Source of the DNA: Bacteroidales bacterium M2
Lineage (GTDB): Bacteria > Bacteroidota > Bacteroidia > Bacteroidales > Muribaculaceae
Direction of reading: 5' to 3'
DNA: 18,876 nt
Assembly (NCBI GenBank): GCA_001689415.1
Contig: LUJM01000037.1
Location: 1 to 18,876 of the forward strand
Of the stretch, positions 14,912-18,876 are shown one piece after another; position 1 is the first letter of the stretch, and every line of letters begins with the position of its first letter. A model generated the notes under the pieces. The model was not told the DNA's origin. It saw nothing but the letters and a program-made list of their open reading frames with translations, and ran no database searches. The translations under genes were made by a program, and so were the position numbers.

Positions 14912-14947
14912 AACCGGAGAGGGCGGTGATAGGGGCCCTCTCCGGTT
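14912..14947 (-). terminator. Intrinsic terminator after the ABC-F gene
   Basis: AACCGGAGAGGG (14912-14923) and CCCTCTCCGGTT (14936-14947) form a perfect 12-bp stem with a 12-base loop. On the minus strand it is followed by TTATTTTT; on the + strand by AAAGTTTTTTTT. It lies 22 bases beyond the ABC-F stop codon. Confidence 0.92.
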
Positions 14948-14969
14948 AAAGTTTTTTTTGGGGAAGTGT

Positions 14970-16583
14970 TTATTTGTAGAGCTTTTCGCGGAGCTCGGCT
15001 ACGCGAGGATCTACGATATAGTCGTCGTACTCGGTGAGTTTGTCGATTATACCACCCGGGGTTAGCTCGATAATTCGGTTGCAGACCGTCTGGATGAATT
15101 CGTGGTCGTGCGAGGCCATGAGTATCACGCCTTTGAATCCTCGCAGGGTGTTGTTGAAAGCCTGGATAGACTCAAGGTCGAGGTGGTTGGTAGGCGAGTC
15201 GAGTACCATTGTGTTGGCGTTTCGTAGCATCATACGCGCAATCATGCAGCGCATTTTTTCGCCACCAGAGAGAACCGAAGCTTTTTTGAGCACATCCTCG
15301 CCGGAGAATAGCATCTTGCCGAGGAATCCCTTGAGGTATATTTCTGACGAGTCGTCGCTGAACTGCGATAGCCAGTCGACAAGGTTGTAGTCGGTGTTGA
15401 AGTATTCGGAGTTGTCGAGTGGCAGGTATGCAGTTGTGATTGTCTGTCCCCACTCGAAAGTGCCGGCGTCGGCTTTGCGTTTGCCGTTGATTATTTCGAA
15501 AAGAGCGGTCATTGCGCGAGGGTCGCGGCTTAGGAATGCCACCTTATCGCCTTTTTCGATTTGGAAGTTGACGTCGTTGAACAGAATTTCACCGTCGACC
15601 GAAGCCGATAGTCCTTTTACTTCGAGAATCTTGTTTCCGACCTCTCGCTCGGGAGTGAAAATAATGCCCGGGTAGCGTCGCATCGAGGGTTGGATTTCCT
15701 CGATATTGAGTTTTTCGAGCATTTTCTTGCGCGAAGTAGTCTGCTTGCTCTTTGCCACATTTGCACTGAAACGGCGAATGAACTCGAGAAGCTCGGCACG
15801 TTTTTCCTCGGCTTTTTTATTGGCTTGCTGTTGCTGGCGAAGTGCGAGCTGGGAGCTTTCGTACCAATATGAGTAGTTGCCGGCGAAAAGCTGCAGGCGG
15901 TTGTAGTCGATGTCGAGGGTATGGGTACATACCGAATCGAGGAAGTGTCGGTCGTGCGAAACGACGAGGACAGTATTTTCGAAATTTGAGAGGTAATTTT
16001 CGAGCCAAGCCACAGTGTCGAGGTCAAGGTCGTTGGTAGGCTCGTCGAGGAGGAGGTTGTCGGGGTTACCGAAAAGGGCTTTGGCAAGGAGAACACGCAC
16101 TTTTTCGTTAGCGCTGACGTCGCGCATCAGCATGCCGTGACGGTCTTCTTTGATGCCGAGACCGCTAAGAAGTGCAGCAGCATCGCTCTCGGCATTCCAG
16201 CCTTCGAGCTCGGCAAAACGCTCCTCGAGTTCGGCGGCACGCACACCGTCGGCGTCGCTGAAATCAGGTTTGGCATAAAGAGCGTCTTTTTCTTGCATAA
16301 TATCCCAGAGCACAGTGTGACCGCGTAGGACGGTTTCGATCACGGTGCAATCGTCGAATTTGAAGTGGTCCTGTTCGAGCACACTCATGCGCTCGCCCGG
16401 GCCTTGAGCGATAGTTCCGGCTGTTGGAGCCAATTGGCCAGACAGCATGCGCATCAGTGTAGATTTTCCGGCGCCGTTCGCGCCGATGATGCCATAGCAG
16501 TTGCCGGGTGTGAATTTGAGGTTGACATCCTGGAAAAGGGGCTTTTTGCCGAACTGGATGCCAAGGTTGCTTACTGTAATCAT
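14970..16583 (-). CDS. ABC-F family ATPase (YbiT-like) with degenerate second domain
   Basis: Soluble protein of 537 residues with two ATP-binding domains, no membrane helices and the ABC-F linker (about 240-310, rich in Gln, Lys and Arg). Such proteins act on ribosomes. The length and order match E. coli YbiT. Domain 1 has Walker A GANGAGKST (34-42) and LLLDEPTNDLD with catalytic Glu181, but an altered signature VSANEKVRV (156-164). Domain 2 has an intact signature LSGGEKMR (438-445), yet its Walker A is replaced by LSRDPRAMTA (351-360) with no lysine, and the catalytic glutamate is serine (LDSPTNHLD, Ser463). I remember a similar change in Bacteroides relatives, so it is probably an inherited trait, not decay. 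The gene stands alone with its own promoter and terminator. Confidence 0.93.
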   Translation of the reverse strand: MITVSNLGIQFGKKPLFQDVNLKFTPGNCYGIIGANGAGKSTLMRMLSGQLAPTAGTIAQGPGERMSVLEQDHFKFDDCTVIETVLRGHTVLWDIMQEKDALYAKPDFSDADGVRAAELEERFAELEGWNAESDAAALLSGLGIKEDRHGMLMRDVSANEKVRVLLAKALFGNPDNLLLDEPTNDLDLDTVAWLENYLSNFENTVLVVSHDRHFLDSVCTHTLDIDYNRLQLFAGNYSYWYESSQLALRQQQQANKKAEEKRAELLEFIRRFSANVAKSKQTTSRKKMLEKLNIEEIQPSMRRYPGIIFTPEREVGNKILEVKGLSASVDGEILFNDVNFQIEKGDKVAFLSRDPRAMTALFEIINGKRKADAGTFEWGQTITTAYLPLDNSEYFNTDYNLVDWLSQFSDDSSEIYLKGFLGKMLFSGEDVLKKASVLSGGEKMRCMIARMMLRNANTMVLDSPTNHLDLESIQAFNNTLRGFKGVILMASHDHEFIQTVCNRIIELTPGGIIDKLTEYDDYIVDPRVAELREKLYK

Positions 16584-16605
16584 TTTGTATATTGGAAATC
16601 GGTTG

Positions 16606-16613
16606 CAAAATTA
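16606..16613 (-). promoter_or_regulatory. Promoter of the ABC-F gene
   Basis: Minus-strand TAATTTTG matches TAnnTTTG, 22 bases before the start codon. TTTTC about 20 bases upstream is a possible -33 box. It is back to back with the + strand promoter at 16622-16652. Confidence 0.55.
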
Positions 16614-16621
16614 CGAAAAAA

Positions 16622-16652
16622 TTTGCTATGAGCGAAAAGTTTTGTATTTTTG
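16622..16652 (+). promoter_or_regulatory. Promoter of the SH3b-protein operon
   Basis: TTTG (16622-16625) and TATTTTTG (16645-16652) are separated by 19 bases, a close match to the Bacteroidetes -33/-7 consensus. Transcription would begin near 16660, which excludes the upstream TTG at 16650 as a start and favours GTG at 16689. Confidence 0.7.
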
Positions 16653-16688
16653 TCAGTTCAAGCACGAAGAGAAACCATTATTTACCCA

Positions 16689-17453
16689 GTGGCACGATTC
16701 AATCCTCAAACCGGCGAATGGGAGGGTCTCGAACCCCCAAGCCTACCGCGAAATACAACAGCAAATACCCCGCTAACAACAAGCTACCAAGGTGATTGCC
16801 GCTCGGCAAACGCGGTGATAGACCGCGGCCTGTCGCACGGTCGGCGCGGACGTTCGCTATGGGGTAGGATTAATGACGCAGTGGCATCAGTCGGCAATGG
16901 TATCGCCGATATTGCCGATACCATGCGCAATGCACTGCGCAAGTCGCTTACGTGGCTATTCTGGATTGTAGGTGCTGTGATATTGATCGCTATTGCATTC
17001 AAAGGCCAATGGATTGTGGCTGTCATTGTCGGCCTTGTGTGCGGGGCGCTTTATGCATGTGCCTCGATGATTGTGGCAGCCTTGGTGTCGTGGATTGTCT
17101 TTATCCCGGTGGCCTTGCTGCGCTTCGTGTTCTATAATATATGGACTCTGTTGATAGCGATTGGCATAGCATTGGGAGCTTGGTATAATGCCACGCAAGT
17201 ATTGCCCGACTATACATATAATGACGATAGCATAGAGCTTGCCGAAGCGTATCCTATATATTATTGTGAGGCGTGGGTGCTCAATGTGCGCGACCAGCCC
17301 GATAGGAGTGGCAATGTAATCGGAGTGTTGCAACGTGGCGAAGCCGTGACTGTAACCGACCTTTATGCGGGCGAGGACTTTGCCGCAATCGACTTCGGCG
17401 GAGTTACCGCTTATGTGTCACGTAAATTTATAACGACAGATGAACCTCAATAA
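16689..17453 (+). CDS. Four-helix membrane protein with C-terminal SH3b domain
   Basis: Membrane protein of 254 residues. From GTG at 16689 it starts MARFNPQTGEWEGLEPPS, a hydrophilic N-terminal region (1-82) with NTTANT and arginine-rich stretches. About four hydrophobic helices follow (roughly 84-168). The last 60 residues form a bacterial SH3 domain: AWVLNVRDQPDRSG, VIGVLQRGEAVTVTD, VTAYVSRKFI. SH3b domains usually bind peptidoglycan or surface polymers, so the tail is probably periplasmic. The start is set by the promoter at 16622-16652; no ATG is available in frame. Its end overlaps the hydrolase gene by 14 bases. Function unknown. Confidence 0.8.
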   Translation: MARFNPQTGEWEGLEPPSLPRNTTANTPLTTSYQGDCRSANAVIDRGLSHGRRGRSLWGRINDAVASVGNGIADIADTMRNALRKSLTWLFWIVGAVILIAIAFKGQWIVAVIVGLVCGALYACASMIVAALVSWIVFIPVALLRFVFYNIWTLLIAIGIALGAWYNATQVLPDYTYNDDSIELAEAYPIYYCEAWVLNVRDQPDRSGNVIGVLQRGEAVTVTDLYAGEDFAAIDFGGVTAYVSRKFITTDEPQ

Positions 17454-18531
17454 AATGTTGATAATCGTAGCTGTGGCTGCGATTAGTATAAATGCCCGGC
17501 CTTGTACGTCGCTTATCGCGTCGGGGTCGGCGACTGCATCGGGGCGCCCTTTGCTTTGGAAGCACCGCGACACCTCGGCGGAGAGCAATTTTATACACCG
17601 AGTCGACGAACCCGGCAAGATAGGATATGTGGGCCTGTTCAATGGTGGCGACAGCCTCGAACTCGACGAGGCGTGGATGGGTATGAACGATGCCGGATTC
17701 GCGATAATGAATACAGTGGCGTATAATCTGCCCCCAAATGACCCCGATTGGATAGATCGCGAGGGTTTTGTTATGGCGCAAGCCTTGCAGACCTGCCGCA
17801 CGGTCGACGACTTCGAACGTATGTTGTGCGAGATGCCCAAGCCTATGGGCGTGCGGACCAACTTCGGCGTGATAGATGCAGCCGGTAACGGCGCTTATTT
17901 TGAAACCGATGATTATAAATATGTTCGCTACGATTTGCGCGACGCGCACGACGGTGTAATGGTACGCACGAATTATGCCTACAGCGGAGCCTCCAACGAG
18001 GGTATGGGCTATATACGTCATCAGAATGTAGTAGACCTGCTCAAGGCGCAGATTGCTACCGGTAGCCTTACGCCGGCATCGCTGACCGAGGGTGTGAGCC
18101 GTTCGTTCTATAATTCACTTACCGGCTTCGACCTCAATGAGAGTAGCGACAGTTGGGCCGTGGACCAGGATTTTGTTCCGCGCTATTCGTCGACATCGTC
18201 GATAGTTGTAGAGGGTATATTGCCGGGAGAGTCCGCCGATAGCCAGGTGATGTGGGCCAATATAGCTTATCCGCCCTGTAGTTATGTGGTCGGGGTGAGC
18301 AATACTGAAGTACCGGCGTGTGTAGACGCAACGGCCGCCGACGGCACCGCGAGAGCGCCAATGGCCATTGAGGCCGCCGAACTTAAGGCGCTTGTGTTTC
18401 CGGTGACGCGCGGCAGTGGGTCGAAATATATCAATCTGGACGTTTTAAGGCCGATAAATGAAGAAAATTATCAAAAATCGCTCGAATCCTTTTCGAATTT
18501 TCGCCGAAAGGTCGATAAAACTCGTCATTGA
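17440..18531 (+). CDS. Secreted Ntn-hydrolase of the C45 / acyl-coenzyme A:6-APA acyltransferase type
   Basis: Exported protein of 363 residues. A signal peptide of about 21 residues ends NARP, immediately before Cys22 in PCTSLIASG. In this N-terminal nucleophile superfamily (linear amide C-N hydrolases, including choloylglycine hydrolases and isopenicillin N acyltransferase) a free N-terminal cysteine is the catalytic residue, so cleavage of the signal would create the active enzyme. WKHRDT (40-45), NDAGFAIMNT, RTNFGVIDAAGNGAYFE and RTNYAYSG are the conserved blocks of the family. Substrate may be a peptide, acyl-amino acid or bile-acid-like amide. The start overlaps the SH3b gene, so the two are probably co-translated. 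No terminator is evident after it. Confidence 0.83.
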   Translation: MNLNKMLIIVAVAAISINARPCTSLIASGSATASGRPLLWKHRDTSAESNFIHRVDEPGKIGYVGLFNGGDSLELDEAWMGMNDAGFAIMNTVAYNLPPNDPDWIDREGFVMAQALQTCRTVDDFERMLCEMPKPMGVRTNFGVIDAAGNGAYFETDDYKYVRYDLRDAHDGVMVRTNYAYSGASNEGMGYIRHQNVVDLLKAQIATGSLTPASLTEGVSRSFYNSLTGFDLNESSDSWAVDQDFVPRYSSTSSIVVEGILPGESADSQVMWANIAYPPCSYVVGVSNTEVPACVDATAADGTARAPMAIEAAELKALVFPVTRGSGSKYINLDVLRPINEENYQKSLESFSNFRRKVDKTRH

Positions 18532-18876
18532 TATTGGCAAAATTGATTGTGCGAGTGTCATTTTGTCAAAATGAACATATAAAAATGCGGTCGCAAACAA
18601 TGTTAACAGGCATAACGTTACGATATGTTTAATATTTAACATATTTTAATGTTGTATATAAAATTTCACATAAATAGCGTTTAAGTTGATATTATTTATT
18701 TAAACTAAATAGCCGATGTAAAAATGCCATTAAAAAAGGAGAAACGGTTGCAGCTCAAAAAATGGTTATAAAAAACGGTGTTTTGAGAATTTTGTAACTA
18801 ACAATGATTCGGTAAAATTTGAGGTTGTTCAGTCTTGGCTAAGCCGCTAACTGAGCCAACCGATGATTTATTTTCT
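18532..18876. other. AT-rich intergenic region, no gene seen
   Basis: No convincing reading frame or RNA gene is visible. It contains a CATTTTG-T-CAAAATG inverted repeat (18559-18573) soon after the hydrolase stop, and near the window end an inverted pair TTGGCT/AGCCAA (18835-18859) with GGTTG/CAACC outside it. It may be the leader of a gene beyond the window, but no good TAnnTTTG box is visible. Confidence 0.5.

Noticed and set aside
16711..16742. tRNA-like T-arm on the minus strand (GGTTCGAGACCCTCCC type)
   Set aside because: Only the T-arm resemblance is present; no acceptor, D or anticodon stems fit around it. The bases encode part of the SH3b protein N-terminus.
1..18876. CRISPR array, rRNA, insertion sequence or riboswitch
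   Set aside because: No regularly spaced identical repeats, no rRNA-like segments, no transposase or integrase frame, and no riboswitch core recognised.

Overview
The window looks like chromosomal DNA of a gut-type Bacteroidales, most likely a Muribaculaceae or Bacteroidaceae relative. The evidence is several promoters of the Bacteroidetes form TAnnTTTG, genes without clear Shine-Dalgarno sequences, a LytS/LytTR two-component pair next to a MacB-type exporter, a Bacteroidetes-style ABC-F protein, and an inositol-lipid/sphingolipid gene cluster of the kind known from Bacteroides thetaiotaomicron. Species cannot be named from this sequence alone.

Region 1 (1-6683, + strand): an intergenic repeat, then a sensor histidine kinase and LytTR response regulator (overlapping genes, ended by a strong intrinsic terminator). 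These are followed by a four-gene tripartite exporter: TolC-like outer-membrane channel, lipoprotein HlyD-family adaptor, and MacB-type ATPase and permease as separate proteins. The pair probably controls the exporter.

Region 2 (6684-7011) is a convergent junction without genes. It holds a 119-base structured repeat (family R1), a small hairpin and a second copy of the repeat found at the left end of the window (family R2), so the signalling/export module is bracketed by R2 direct repeats.

Region 3 (7012-12571, - strand) is a membrane-lipid operon, read from right to left: ATP-grasp enzyme, PgpA-type phosphatase, GtrA-type membrane protein, CDP-alcohol phosphatidyltransferase with a canonical motif (candidate phosphatidylinositol-phosphate synthase), Aur1/PAP2-type enzyme (candidate inositol phosphorylceramide synthase), PlsC-like acyltransferase, and a second, unusual CDP-alcohol phosphatidyltransferase. 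Two of the gaps in this operon are filled entirely by R1 elements. A nucleotidyltransferase is transcribed divergently from a shared promoter region (12572-12711). In outline the set could make phosphatidylinositol phosphate, dephosphorylate it to phosphatidylinositol, and pass the inositol-phosphate head group to ceramide. No myo-inositol-phosphate synthase is present; the ATP-grasp gene heads the operon instead.

Region 4 (13431-18531): a lipoprotein of unknown function, a Dabb-domain protein, an ABC-F ATPase whose second nucleotide-binding domain has lost its Walker A motif and catalytic glutamate, then on the + strand a four-helix membrane protein with an SH3b domain overlapping a secreted Ntn-hydrolase of the C45/acyltransferase type. 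The last 345 bases are AT-rich and show no gene.

The best candidates for something undescribed are the inositol-lipid operon variant (ATP-grasp and nucleotidyltransferase instead of inositol-phosphate synthase) and the R1 repeat family within it.
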